Shown here: one piece after another, positions 1 to 7,733 of the stretch | How the letters are laid out: the number at the start of each line of letters is the position of its first letter | Numbering within the stretch: the first letter of the stretch is position 1 | From: Thermoplasmatota archaeon | GTDB taxonomy: Archaea; Thermoplasmatota; Thermoplasmata; UBA10834 | Length of the DNA: 13,121 bases | NCBI GenBank assembly: GCA_022848805.1 | Contig: JAJISI010000023.1 | Coordinates: forward strand, 1-13,121 | Direction of reading: 5' to 3' | Made by a program: the position numbers and the translations under genes | Notes under the pieces: model-generated | The model's database searches: none | Told to the model about the DNA's origin: nothing | Seen by the model: the letters and a program-made list of their open reading frames with translations, nothing else

Positions 1-3000
1 GAATTCCTCGGGTCGAAAGGCATGAAGGCGATGGTCAAGAGCGCCACTGGCCGGAAGCCGACGGTGCCGTCATGGACCGGTGAGATGCTTCCGCGCAGCT
101 TCGACCTCTCCGTCATGGTGGGGGAGTTCAGAGGTGAGGTGGCCGCTCGTCTCGAGACCGAGAGTGACGCTGAGACCATGCGGTGGTTGATGGGGGACTT
201 CCGCGTGGATGAAGGATCTGCCAACACGATCATCAACTACTTCCGTGAGCAGAAAGCAGTCGGAACGATACCAACCGATTCCAAACTCGTCGTCGAAGGT
301 TACATCGATCAGTCTGGGAACAGGAACGCGATATTCCATTTCCCGTTCGGTAGACGGGTCAACGACGCATTGAGTCGGGCGTACGCGAGCGCCCTGTCAG
401 AGCGTGTGAAAGCGAACGTGACGATATCCGTTTCCGACGACTGTTTCATGCTGACGACTCCGAAGCCGTTCGATCTGGATGCGCTCGCATCGGCCGTGTC
501 CTCCGAGTCGCTCGAGCGGAGGCTGCGTGACTCGGTGAAGGATTCCCAGCTGTTCATGCAGCGGTTCCGACACGTGGCCACCCGTAGCTTCATGGTTCTG
601 AGGAACTACAAGGGGAAGGCACTATCCGTCGGTCGTCAGCAGCTCCGTTCCCAGCGCCTGCTCGACGCCCTGCACGAGATCACCGATTTTCCAGTGATGA
701 TAGAGACGTTCAACGAGATACTCGACGGGGTGATGGACATGGACCACGCGCGCGAGGTCATCGTCAGCATCGAGCGTGGTGAGCGGTCTGTGGAGTACCA
801 CCCCTTCTCGTCGGTTCCCTCACCGTTCGCACACAGCATCGTCATGCTCGGCGTCTCCGACATCGTTCTCATGGAGGACAGGAGCCTGCTACTGAGAAAC
901 CTCCACAGGCGCGTGGTGGAGCGCGTCCTCGGCGAGGACGCGGTCGCTGCGTATCAGTTCGACTCCGAGAAGGTGGAGGCGTATTTCGAACAGAAGCGGC
1001 CGCGCATCGACTCTAAGGGTGGCATCGAATCCGCCTTGCGGGCCATCGGACCGATGAGCCTGTTCAAAGAGAAGGGTGAGAGCGTCTATCGTAACCCCAA
1101 ACATCCGTTCGAGACGGTGCGCGAATGGGCCAAGGAAACACTGCGCGAGGGGACTGCAAGATCTGTTTGGATAGGGGAGGATGTCTACGTCCATTCCGAC
1201 GACCACGAGCTGTACTCGTCCATCCACAGGAGGGACATCGAGCACAATGCGATCGACAAGCGTATCCTGCGGCTCCTGAGTGAGAATGCATCGAAGGTTG
1301 GCGAACTAAGCAAAGTGCTCCGCGTGAAAGGTCAGGTCGTTCGCGCGAGGCTGAGGCGCCTTGAGACCGCCAACCTGGTCCACAGGTGCGATATCGTCTC
1401 TGGCGCCGCCGTTTACAGGGCTAGCGATGTCCAGGAAGCGGACCGGTCCAGGTACGTCTCAGAGGCGATCACGCGGCACATGGCGTATCACGCTCCGATA
1501 TCACCCGAAGACCTGGCATATGAGGTAGGGGTCTCCGAGGAGGAGACTCGGACGCATCTCGATGAGCTCGTCACAAAGGATGTGGCGGTCATGGGACAGT
1601 TCGTCGTCGGAGACAAGGTCCAGTACATGCTCGCAAAGGATTACCTCCGTCTCACATCCGACGGCGAGGAAGTCTTCGACAGGGAGGACGTCAGGGCATA
1701 CATCGAGCGGAAACAGTTCGCCCCTGTCAACTCTGTGGTGGACTACTTCAGGAAGTTCGGCTCCGCCGGGATGGCCTACGACCTGTTCCATCGGGTGAAG
1801 GACTTCGACATCCAGGACTTGTACGACCTCCGTCGCAGCGGAAGATTACTCCTGGGCAGGATGGTTCGCGGCCGGGTCAGGTACGTCCTCGCGGAGGACG
1901 CACCATCCTATCTGTCGGTCTTTCGTGAGGGTAGGGTGAACAAGTACGAGGATGCGATCCTCTCAGCGGTCGAGAGGATCGGCAGGGGCACATACCAGGA
2001 GATCGCCGAGAGCGCCGGCATCCCCCCATCTATCATGCGCGAATCGTTCGACTCCTTGGACCGCAAGGGGTTCCTGCTAAGGGAGTTCGACGAGGCGGAG
2101 TACTGGAGTACTCGGAACATCTACTCGGTCTGCGACATCCAACCAGAGGCGGAGCACGGGCACAGGATGGTACTCGAGCGCCTCCTGAGGGGGCATGGCC
2201 CGGTGTCGCTCGCGCAGGTCGCGTCGTACCTAGGGGCCGAGGGGCACCGGGCACGCGCCCTTCTGGTCGATGCGGGGGCAGCCGGCATCCGGGTCGGCTT
2301 GGAACGCTCAGAGATGTTCCTCATGAAGGACGAACTGCCCGAACTGAGATCAATGACAGCGCGTGGACACGAGGAGCCACAGGTGCGCATTCTATCACTC
2401 TTCGACCCGTTCCTGAGCGATCGCTGGGCGGAGATCTCCACGACGTACGGCGAGGGCTGGATGTTCCCGGTCGTGCGCGGAGGCGACATGGTCGGCATGA
2501 TCGAGAGCTGGCTGATGGCCAGCGCAGTGGAGGTGAGGGATATCCGGCTCAAGGACGAGGCTCTGCTCGGCGACCTCGTGGACGCCCTCGACCGCTCGAT
2601 GGCATTCTACAACATGCTGGGGATAGACATACTACGCGTTAGGAGCGTCCTCGACACTGAGGTGTCTGAGCTCGGTGAGGATGTCAGGAACGAATTCCTG
2701 ACTCGGGGTTTCGTCGAGTCAAACGGCATGCTTGTCAAAGGGAACCTTGTGACCGATTGCTTCGAACGGTCTGCCCTCCTTGCGGTGACGATGTCGTTGC
2801 AGAACTTGGCTGCGCCCTCCAAGCTACCGTCCAGCTCCGAAGCACTGGGACGATACGGATCCCTGCGGTCGGACGCCGAGACGCTAATCAGGGTGAGAAA
2901 CTTCACGCCGATGACGGAACTCCACAAAGCCGGAGCCGTCGTCAGAGGATATGTCGTGCCCGACCGGGTGGGTTATTGTATGCCATCGGAGGCATCTCTC

Positions 3001-3762
3001 TACCGGGCGGCACGCTCGAAGTCACTCACGGACGCGGAGAAGCTCATCATGCGGATAGTCGCTGACAGGCGACAGCTCAAGAGGAACAAACTCCTGACAC
3101 TATCCCCGCTCGGACGGGAGGAAACGGTCGAGGCGGCCAAGAGCCTCTATCACTCGTCACACTTGTACCTCGACTCGACCCTCTGTTATGTGCCCTCGAA
3201 GCGGAAGCGCCTCTCGAGGGAGGCTGCGTGGCGGTCGATCCTGATCGGGATGTTCGACGTTTACGGGCTGGCCAGCGCAGAGTCTCTGGGCGTGATGCTC
3301 GGCAGGGACCTGAGGATGAGGGAGCTCAGGAAAGCGCTCAAAGGGCTGGAACGGGACGGAGCGCTCGTGAAGGGGCACCTGCTCAAAGGATCGAGCACGG
3401 TCTACTGGGCCACGGTCGTCGCTCACGAGCGGCTCATTCGGGGGGAGCGGTTCGAGGATCGAATCGTCCTATCACCCGAGGACAATCTATACCAGTTCCT
3501 CAAGGCATCGTTCCGGGATCTGATGCCGCCAGGGGGTCGGTACGTCGTGCTCGATGGCACCCAGGTGGTCGGGTCGTTCGCCGGAAAGGTCCGTGAGGGC
3601 GCACTCGAGATCGGGGACATCGACGGTGATGCCGTCTGCGGCGGGATCGTCGACGACTACGCGCGCATGATGGGCATGCGTCTGAGGAGGGCCAGACGCG
3701 CAGACGCGTCCGACTGGGAGATCATAGAGTTCTACGAGAAGAGCCACCCCGGGGTCGGATGA
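1..3762 (+). CDS. lhr: Lhr-type ATP-dependent helicase with long C-terminal extension (5' end missing)
   Basis: The reading frame is open from base 1, so the N-terminal RecA-like motor domains lie left of the window; the ATG at base 22 (residue 1 below) is internal. Lhr enzymes are superfamily 2 translocases of DNA repair and RNA/DNA metabolism. The first 310 or so residues match the post-motor part of archaeal Lhr: PSWTGEMLP (16-24), FGRRVNDALSRAYA (109-122), and PSPFAHSIVMLGVSDIVLME (266-285). Archaeal Lhr usually ends soon after this block, yet about 935 residues follow. In that extension I see winged-helix-like units at about 405-466, 476-540, 636-703, 709-765 and 1063-1132. A segment at 787-845 (FDPFLSDRW, then FPVVRGGDMVGMIE) resembles the barrel region of HTH_42/AlkZ-type glycosylase folds found in bacterial Lhr C-terminal domains. 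A last beta-rich piece, RYVVLDGTQVVGSF (1173-1186), closes the protein. Family assignment is secure; extension function is inferred. Confidence 0.9.
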   Translation, partial: EFLGSKGMKAMVKSATGRKPTVPSWTGEMLPRSFDLSVMVGEFRGEVAARLETESDAETMRWLMGDFRVDEGSANTIINYFREQKAVGTIPTDSKLVVEGYIDQSGNRNAIFHFPFGRRVNDALSRAYASALSERVKANVTISVSDDCFMLTTPKPFDLDALASAVSSESLERRLRDSVKDSQLFMQRFRHVATRSFMVLRNYKGKALSVGRQQLRSQRLLDALHEITDFPVMIETFNEILDGVMDMDHAREVIVSIERGERSVEYHPFSSVPSPFAHSIVMLGVSDIVLMEDRSLLLRNLHRRVVERVLGEDAVAAYQFDSEKVEAYFEQKRPRIDSKGGIESALRAIGPMSLFKEKGESVYRNPKHPFETVREWAKETLREGTARSVWIGEDVYVHSDDHELYSSIHRRDIEHNAIDKRILRLLSENASKVGELSKVLRVKGQVVRARLRRLETANLVHRCDIVSGAAVYRASDVQEADRSRYVSEAITRHMAYHAPISPEDLAYEVGVSEEETRTHLDELVTKDVAVMGQFVVGDKVQYMLAKDYLRLTSDGEEVFDREDVRAYIERKQFAPVNSVVDYFRKFGSAGMAYDLFHRVKDFDIQDLYDLRRSGRLLLGRMVRGRVRYVLAEDAPSYLSVFREGRVNKYEDAILSAVERIGRGTYQEIAESAGIPPSIMRESFDSLDRKGFLLREFDEAEYWSTRNIYSVCDIQPEAEHGHRMVLERLLRGHGPVSLAQVASYLGAEGHRARALLVDAGAAGIRVGLERSEMFLMKDELPELRSMTARGHEEPQVRILSLFDPFLSDRWAEISTTYGEGWMFPVVRGGDMVGMIESWLMASAVEVRDIRLKDEALLGDLVDALDRSMAFYNMLGIDILRVRSVLDTEVSELGEDVRNEFLTRGFVESNGMLVKGNLVTDCFERSALLAVTMSLQNLAAPSKLPSSSEALGRYGSLRSDAETLIRVRNFTPMTELHKAGAVVRGYVVPDRVGYCMPSEASLYRAARSKSLTDAEKLIMRIVADRRQLKRNKLLTLSPLGREETVEAAKSLYHSSHLYLDSTLCYVPSKRKRLSREAAWRSILIGMFDVYGLASAESLGVMLGRDLRMRELRKALKGLERDGALVKGHLLKGSSTVYWATVVAHERLIRGERFEDRIVLSPEDNLYQFLKASFRDLMPPGGRYVVLDGTQVVGSFAGKVREGALEIGDIDGDAVCGGIVDDYARMMGMRLRRARRADASDWEIIEFYEKSHPGVG

Positions 3763-3783
3763 GCCTCCTCGATCGTGCGAATG

Positions 3784-3791
3784 TTAATGTA
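3784..3791 (+). promoter_or_regulatory. Possible TATA element for the small membrane protein gene
   Basis: TTAATGTA, within a short AT-rich patch (3784-3798) in otherwise GC-rich DNA, lies about 26 bases before the GTG at 3814, the spacing expected of an archaeal TATA box for a leaderless message. No Shine-Dalgarno sequence precedes that GTG. The call rests on position and base composition only. Confidence 0.35.
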
Positions 3792-3813
3792 ACTAAATCC
3801 CGACTACGACCTC

Positions 3814-4368
3814 GTGGTGGATCTCTCCTTTCTTACTGCGGAGCCGTATCCCGCGCTTTCGCTCGTCGTCGGCGGACTGCTCGCGCTGTTCTTGGCGGTC
3901 TACGGCCGTAGAGACGATTCCTACATCGACGAGATAGGCACCGTTCTGGCATTCATACTCGGAGCCTTCATGCTGGTGATGGCAGTGGTCGTTATGCTCG
4001 AGGGAGCGCTCGGCTGGCTCTCGCAGGTCATTCTGCTACTGCTAGCAACGTGCATGTTCCTGAAACCGTTCAAGACCATCCCTTGGTCGGGCGTGTTCGG
4101 CATGGCCGCCGGCGCAGCGGCCGCCTATCTCGTATCGACGGTCGTCCAGGGAGAACTATTCGGGTTGGAGGAATGGAAGGTCCTAGTGCTCGTTTTCTTC
4201 GTAGTTGGCGCGGTAGTTCATTTGCTGACTCATTTCATCGGTAGCATGCTCGCCCTCTCGACGATGGTTCTGAGCTGGAAGGCATCCATTGTGATAGTCG
4301 GTCTGGTGGCTATCGTTGAAGGGGCCCTCCTCCTGATGAAGGATGAGTCACTGCTCTCGTTCCTCTGA
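3814..4368 (+). CDS. Small polytopic membrane protein of unknown function
   Basis: I do not recognise the family. The 184-residue product is almost wholly hydrophobic, with five or six probable membrane segments at about residues 13-30, 43-65, 69-84, 92-112, 121-144 and 150-175. Short charged turns separate them (GRRDDSYIDE at 31-40, GELFGLEEWK at 113-122). There is no cleavable signal peptide and no metal-binding or catalytic motif that I can see. The start is a GTG with a second GTG directly after it; the lack of a ribosome binding site and a TATA-like element about 26 bases upstream suggest a leaderless message. The gene follows the Lhr-type gene by 51 bp on the same strand but probably has its own promoter. 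Its last 21 bases overlap the end of the convergent glycosylase gene. A plausible annotation is simply an integral membrane protein. Confidence 0.75.
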   Translation: MVDLSFLTAEPYPALSLVVGGLLALFLAVYGRRDDSYIDEIGTVLAFILGAFMLVMAVVVMLEGALGWLSQVILLLLATCMFLKPFKTIPWSGVFGMAAGAAAAYLVSTVVQGELFGLEEWKVLVLVFFVVGAVVHLLTHFIGSMLALSTMVLSWKASIVIVGLVAIVEGALLLMKDESLLSFL

Positions 4369-5220
4369 GAAGATGCACCTGCCTGCTGTTGCGAGCGACC
4401 GCTCGTTGTAGAACATGTACTCTTGAGCGTAGCCCGCTAAGCCGCCGAACCTGAGCCGCGCGAACTCGCTTAGCTTCGCGTATGACCCTGTGACTCCGTA
4501 TAGCCTCGAGAGCGCCCTCTTCATCCAGACATCTATCGGGAACGCCTCGAGCCTCCCGAAGCCGAAGAGCGCCACACAGTCGGCGACCTTGTCTCCGACC
4601 CCTGGTAATTCCTTCAGCTCATTCCGCAGGTCCGCATAACCGAGGCGCTTCATTCGGTCGAGGTCCTTGGGGTCGAGAATCTCGCATATGGCTCGTACAT
4701 ACTCCGCTCTGTAGCCTAGACCATATCGGTTCAGATCCTCCGTGGAAGCCTCTCGAAGGTCGTCGACGCATGGAAACGCGTGTACCCCGTCGAGGATCTC
4801 GACTCCGAAGGCCGTGGCCACGGAGTCGATCATCGTCTTTATCCGCGGGATGTTGGCGTAAGTTGCGAGGATGTAGCTGATCAGGCACTCCCACTCGTCC
4901 ATCTTCACGAGCCGAAGCCCGCTCACCTGGGAGATGCCTCGGGATAGGACTTCGTCTCTTCCGAGGCTCCTCTGGATCGACGCGATGTCGTCCGAAGTCC
5001 TCAGATATGTTGAGATATCCTTCTTCGTGCTCGGACTGGCGGTCGTGGAATCTACAGTTAGTCCCCCTCTGCTCGCGCTAAGTCGTAAGATGCTACGACC
5101 TACGACACCGGTCCACGAACCGTCCGGGTCCCGCCTCCACCTGAATGTCTGACCGCACCCCAGGGTCGCATCCAGGTCGATTGGCTCGACACGGAGCCTG
5201 AATCCACTCTCTGCGCGCAA
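4348..5220 (-). CDS. ogg: 8-oxoguanine DNA glycosylase/AP lyase, OGG1 type
   Basis: The enzyme removes oxidised guanine from DNA and can cut the abasic site by beta-elimination (base excision repair). The 290-residue product has the OGG1 plan: an N-terminal beta domain beginning with LGCGQTFRW (20-28), then a helical domain with the helix-hairpin-helix ELPGVGDKVADCVALFG (204-220). The expected Schiff-base lysine is K211 and the catalytic aspartate is D230 in PIDVWM; their 19-residue separation equals that of human OGG1 K249 and D268. The residues KMDEWECLISYILATYANI (106-124) match the family's glycosylase helix. The start is a TTG, since no ATG or GTG lies early enough to retain the conserved N-terminus. 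The gene begins 5 bp after the DUF355 stop, so the two are almost certainly co-transcribed. It converges on the membrane protein gene with a 21-bp overlap of coding sequence. Confidence 0.92.
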   Translation of the reverse strand: MRAESGFRLRVEPIDLDATLGCGQTFRWRRDPDGSWTGVVGRSILRLSASRGGLTVDSTTASPSTKKDISTYLRTSDDIASIQRSLGRDEVLSRGISQVSGLRLVKMDEWECLISYILATYANIPRIKTMIDSVATAFGVEILDGVHAFPCVDDLREASTEDLNRYGLGYRAEYVRAICEILDPKDLDRMKRLGYADLRNELKELPGVGDKVADCVALFGFGRLEAFPIDVWMKRALSRLYGVTGSYAKLSEFARLRFGGLAGYAQEYMFYNERSLATAGRCIFSEEREQ

Positions 5221-5225
5221 GACGA

Positions 5226-5708
5226 TTACCGCTTGTAGCCGATTTTCCTCAGCAGGTCCTTCCGGTCAGCGATGTCATTCTCACCTTCGACGCCCTTGGG
5301 CCTCTCACCATCGATTACGCCTACGATCCCTCTGCCCCTGCCGTTGTCGACGACCAGCACTTCGAGTGAATTGGCGGTCGCGCAGAGGATGCCGCAGACC
5401 TCCTGAACGTCCTTGATTCTGCTGAGGATGTTGATGGGATACGACTCACGCAGGACGATTATGAAGGAATGCCCGGCACCTATCCTCATGGCGTTGTCAG
5501 CAGCGATTTTCTTGAGCTCGTCGTCGTTGCCTTCGACTCTTACCAGGCACGGTCCGGACGCTTCGCAGAACGCGACTCCGAACTTGGCCTGGGGGACGGT
5601 ACCCACTACCGCCTCGTAAATGTCCTCGACGGTCTTGATGAAGTGGCTCTGTCCTAGGACCACGTTCGAGTCCTCCGGGAACACGACCTTCACGGATTCA
5701 ATTTGCAT
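5226..5708 (-). CDS. DUF355 family protein ('adenosine-specific kinase')
   Basis: This is a compact 160-residue member of the DUF355/COG1839 family, common in archaea and annotated as adenosine-specific kinase. That name is weakly supported and no classical P-loop is visible. Diagnostic stretches are KFGVAFCEASGPCLVRVEGND (42-62, the family's central block), IGAGHSFIIVLRE (76-88), PINILSRIKDVQEVCGILCA (91-110) followed by TANSLEV, and the glycine-rich GRGRGIVGVIDG (123-134). Length is close to family norm and the protein looks intact and cytosolic. The ATG at 5708 is the natural start. A BRE/TATA-like element about 35-50 bases upstream would give a leader of about 13 nt. The glycosylase gene follows after 5 bp, so this gene probably leads a two-gene operon. 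A link between nucleoside chemistry and oxidised-base repair is tempting but is only inference. Confidence 0.9.
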   Translation of the reverse strand: MQIESVKVVFPEDSNVVLGQSHFIKTVEDIYEAVVGTVPQAKFGVAFCEASGPCLVRVEGNDDELKKIAADNAMRIGAGHSFIIVLRESYPINILSRIKDVQEVCGILCATANSLEVLVVDNGRGRGIVGVIDGERPKGVEGENDIADRKDLLRKIGYKR

Positions 5709-5739
5709 TCAAACCCCGGCTAGCGAGAAGGCGGTCCGG

Positions 5740-5760
5740 CAAGATTAACCTTTTTCGCGG
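5740..5760 (-). promoter_or_regulatory. BRE/TATA-like promoter of the DUF355-glycosylase pair
   Basis: Read on the minus strand this is CGCGAAAAAGGTTAATCTTG, close to the CGCGAAAAGGCTTAACTA found before the tRNA gene. The GCGAAAA part would be the TFB recognition element and GGTTAATC the TATA-like box. The expected start of transcription is near 5721, about 13 nt before the ATG. Assigned by position and by similarity between promoters in this window. Confidence 0.45.
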
Positions 5761-5785
5761 AAGCGGTGAGACGCCGGCGAAAAGG
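5749..5785. repeat. Inverted repeat in divergent promoter region
   Basis: CCTTTTTCGC (5749-5758) and GCGAAAAGG (5777-5785) are reverse complements apart from one extra T, with 18 bases between them. The repeat sits between divergently transcribed genes and overlaps the proposed promoter of the left-hand operon, so it could be an operator. It could also be two promoter-like GCGAAAA elements facing each other. Confidence 0.5.
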
Positions 5786-5798
5786 TCGTTATCAGATG

Positions 5799-5825
5799 CG
5801 AAAATCAAAACGGTTAACTATTTAT
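5799..5825 (+). promoter_or_regulatory. Probable promoter of the three-zinc-ribbon gene
   Basis: An AT-rich run contains GCGAAAA (from 5799), GGTTAACTA (5812-5820) and CTATTTAT (5818-5825). With CTATTTAT as TATA box, transcription would begin near 5847, leaving about 30 nt of leader that includes the strong ribosome binding site at 5860-5866. Inferred from composition and spacing. Confidence 0.5.
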
Positions 5826-5859
5826 CCAGGCATATCGTAGTCGCGTAACGGAATATTCC

Positions 5860-5866
5860 GAGGAGG
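5860..5866 (+). promoter_or_regulatory. Shine-Dalgarno sequence that fixes a TTG start
   Basis: GAGGAGG, complementary to the archaeal 16S rRNA 3' end, lies 10 bases before the TTG at 5877. No ATG or GTG in the same frame is nearby, and the first cysteine pair of the protein begins at residue 10, so the TTG is the credible start. Confidence 0.75.
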
Positions 5867-5876
5867 CGTTGTTCAA

Positions 5877-7724
5877 TTGGCTGATGACAAGGGGGAGCAG
5901 CTATGCCCCATATGCGACTCCCCTCTTGAACCCGGGTCGAAGAAGTGCGGATTCTGTGGCACCGACCTCACGATCTTCGACATCGAGTCAGGGCCTTCAA
6001 CCGAGGCACCAAAGGAGGCTCCGAAGGAAGAACCTGAGGTGAAACCCGCGGCTGCAGAAGCTGAGAAACCGGACGACACTAAGGTCGAGAAGACCTTCTT
6101 CGGGGAATCCGATGCGGTGGAGACCGCCGTCCCAACAGTCGAGCCGGTCGCCGAGCCGGTCGCCGAGGAGGTGCCGGAAGTCTCGGCCGAGCCAGAGGTT
6201 GAGGCGGAGCGGGTCGAGGCCAAGGAAGAATCCCAGCCGGTTACCGAACCTGTGAAGACGGAGTCTAAGACTGATGTGCCTGAAGTTGTGGAGGAGGCCG
6301 AATCCGCGCCAGCCGAATCGTTCTTCGAATGTCCAGAATGCGGGGGCAGGGTGGAGGCGTCGGCCAAATCGTGCCCTTCCTGTGGCGTGATGTTCGCCGA
6401 TGAAGGCGTGGACATGTTTCAATGCCCCGCATGCAGCACGCTCGTCAAAGTCGATGCTACGTCCTGCCCGGGATGTGGAGCGGTGTTCGTCGAATCAGAG
6501 GAGGAGATGGCGCAGGCGCAGCCAGTTGTAACGGCGTCGCCAAGCGAGACCCTCGAGCCTAAGACGGAGCTCGAGGCGCCTGTTTCCGAAGTTGTGATAG
6601 ATTCAGAAGATGAGGCAGACACCGAGGCTGCCGAGGCGAAGGACGAATCCGATAAGAAAGGCTTGCTCGGTGGGTTGTTCGGCAAGATGAAGAGAAAGCG
6701 CCAGCCAGACGACGATGGGGAGGAGATCACTGGGCAGAGGATAGAGTTCCCATCGATTCTACGCAGGGGGCGTAGAGAAACCGAGGAATCGGTCGAGCCT
6801 GAGCTGGAGCCGATCGAAGCGGAGCCCGAGGTGGAGCCCGAGGCGGAGTTAGATGTCGAGCCTGAGCCAGAATCCAAGCCAGAGCCCGAACCTGTCTCCT
6901 TGGCGGTACCAGAACCCGTGGCGACGCCAGCCCCGGAGTCAGTGCAACCGCCGACCAGAGACAAGACCAAGGGTCGAGAGCTCGCGAGACTGACGGCCGA
7001 GATCCAGCCTCTCATGCGGTTGGCGATCGAAAAGGGAGTCGACGTCTCGAAGAGCCGGAAGCTGGTCGACGAAGGTGCGATTTCCGTGAGGGCCAGAAAG
7101 CTGGACCCGGCTCTCGAGAGCGTTAGACGGGCAAGGGAGACGCTTCTGGAGAGCCTCCAAGATGGCGTGGAACAGATGGTCGCCGACCTCAGGGCCGAGG
7201 CGAAGGTCGCGACGGCCCTCGGCGGAGAGGCGTCCAGAGCGAACGCATATCTGGACGAGCTCGAGAAGGCCGGAAAAACCGGGGATTACGAGGCGATGTA
7301 CGTTTACGCCGACAAGGTGAAGAACGAGCTGTTGCCCATTACTGGCCGCTACAACGAATCCAAGCAGAAGATATCGTCTCTCAGGAACCTCATGTCCGAC
7401 TCCGAGATCATAAACGTCAACACGAAGGAAGTGAGGGCGATGTTGGCGGAAGCCGCCAAGTCGTTCGACTCGAACGACTTCGACAAAGTGGACCTGACTG
7501 TCAAGAGCGCCACGGACAAACTCTTCACGGGCATCGAGCCGCGACTAGGTGAGGAGATCAGGCGGGCCCGCGACCAGTTGGTCGAGCTGAAGGAGCGCGG
7601 TCAGAACATAACGCCGATGATCACGGTCCTCAAGTCCGCAAGGACTATGATGAAATCCAAAGACTACCCGCAGGCTCTGAGAGAGATCCGCGAGTTCAAG
7701 GAACAGGTCAGGAAGGCGCAGTAA
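5877..7724 (+). CDS. Three-zinc-ribbon, acidic-linker, helical-domain protein
   Basis: I recognise the parts but no named family. The 615-residue product has three zinc ribbons of identical spacing, CX2C-X10-CX2C: C10/C13/C24/C27, C152/C155/C166/C169 and C183/C186/C197/C200. Between the first and second, and again at about 205-365, the chain is acidic and rich in Glu, Pro, Ala and Val, probably disordered. It contains a small basic island, KKGLLGGLFGKMKRKRQ (260-276), and Glu-Pro repeats at 305-340. The C-terminal 250 residues (365-615) are charged and helical, with units such as ARKLDPALESVRRARETLLE (406-425) that suggest helical-repeat or coiled-coil packing and assembly. There is no signal peptide or clear membrane segment. 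A scaffold or adaptor role is a guess. It starts at TTG behind a strong ribosome binding site, and converges on the DnaA-like gene with 9 bp between the stop codons. Confidence 0.85.
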   Translation: MADDKGEQLCPICDSPLEPGSKKCGFCGTDLTIFDIESGPSTEAPKEAPKEEPEVKPAAAEAEKPDDTKVEKTFFGESDAVETAVPTVEPVAEPVAEEVPEVSAEPEVEAERVEAKEESQPVTEPVKTESKTDVPEVVEEAESAPAESFFECPECGGRVEASAKSCPSCGVMFADEGVDMFQCPACSTLVKVDATSCPGCGAVFVESEEEMAQAQPVVTASPSETLEPKTELEAPVSEVVIDSEDEADTEAAEAKDESDKKGLLGGLFGKMKRKRQPDDDGEEITGQRIEFPSILRRGRRETEESVEPELEPIEAEPEVEPEAELDVEPEPESKPEPEPVSLAVPEPVATPAPESVQPPTRDKTKGRELARLTAEIQPLMRLAIEKGVDVSKSRKLVDEGAISVRARKLDPALESVRRARETLLESLQDGVEQMVADLRAEAKVATALGGEASRANAYLDELEKAGKTGDYEAMYVYADKVKNELLPITGRYNESKQKISSLRNLMSDSEIINVNTKEVRAMLAEAAKSFDSNDFDKVDLTVKSATDKLFTGIEPRLGEEIRRARDQLVELKERGQNITPMITVLKSARTMMKSKDYPQALREIREFKEQVRKAQ

Positions 7725-7733
7725 CCGCTCTGC

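Noticed and set aside
1..6. An EcoRI site exactly at the left edge, hinting at a cloned fragment end.
   Set aside because: GAATTC also occurs inside the window, near 2692 and 9905, and the bases continue the Lhr reading frame, so it carries no biological meaning.
5822..5830. A sequence resembling a bacterial DnaA box (TTATCCAGG), with a weaker one at 12498-12506.
   Set aside because: Only isolated, imperfect copies are seen, and the DnaA-like protein here has no DnaA-box-binding domain. No clustered repeats or unwinding element suggest an origin.
6419..7015. A 198-codon Ser/Thr/Gly-rich frame on the minus strand, with similar frames at 5873-6415 and 5997-6422.
   Set aside because: The Ser/Gly repeats are the reverse reading of the Glu/Pro-rich codons of the zinc-ribbon gene and not an independent protein.
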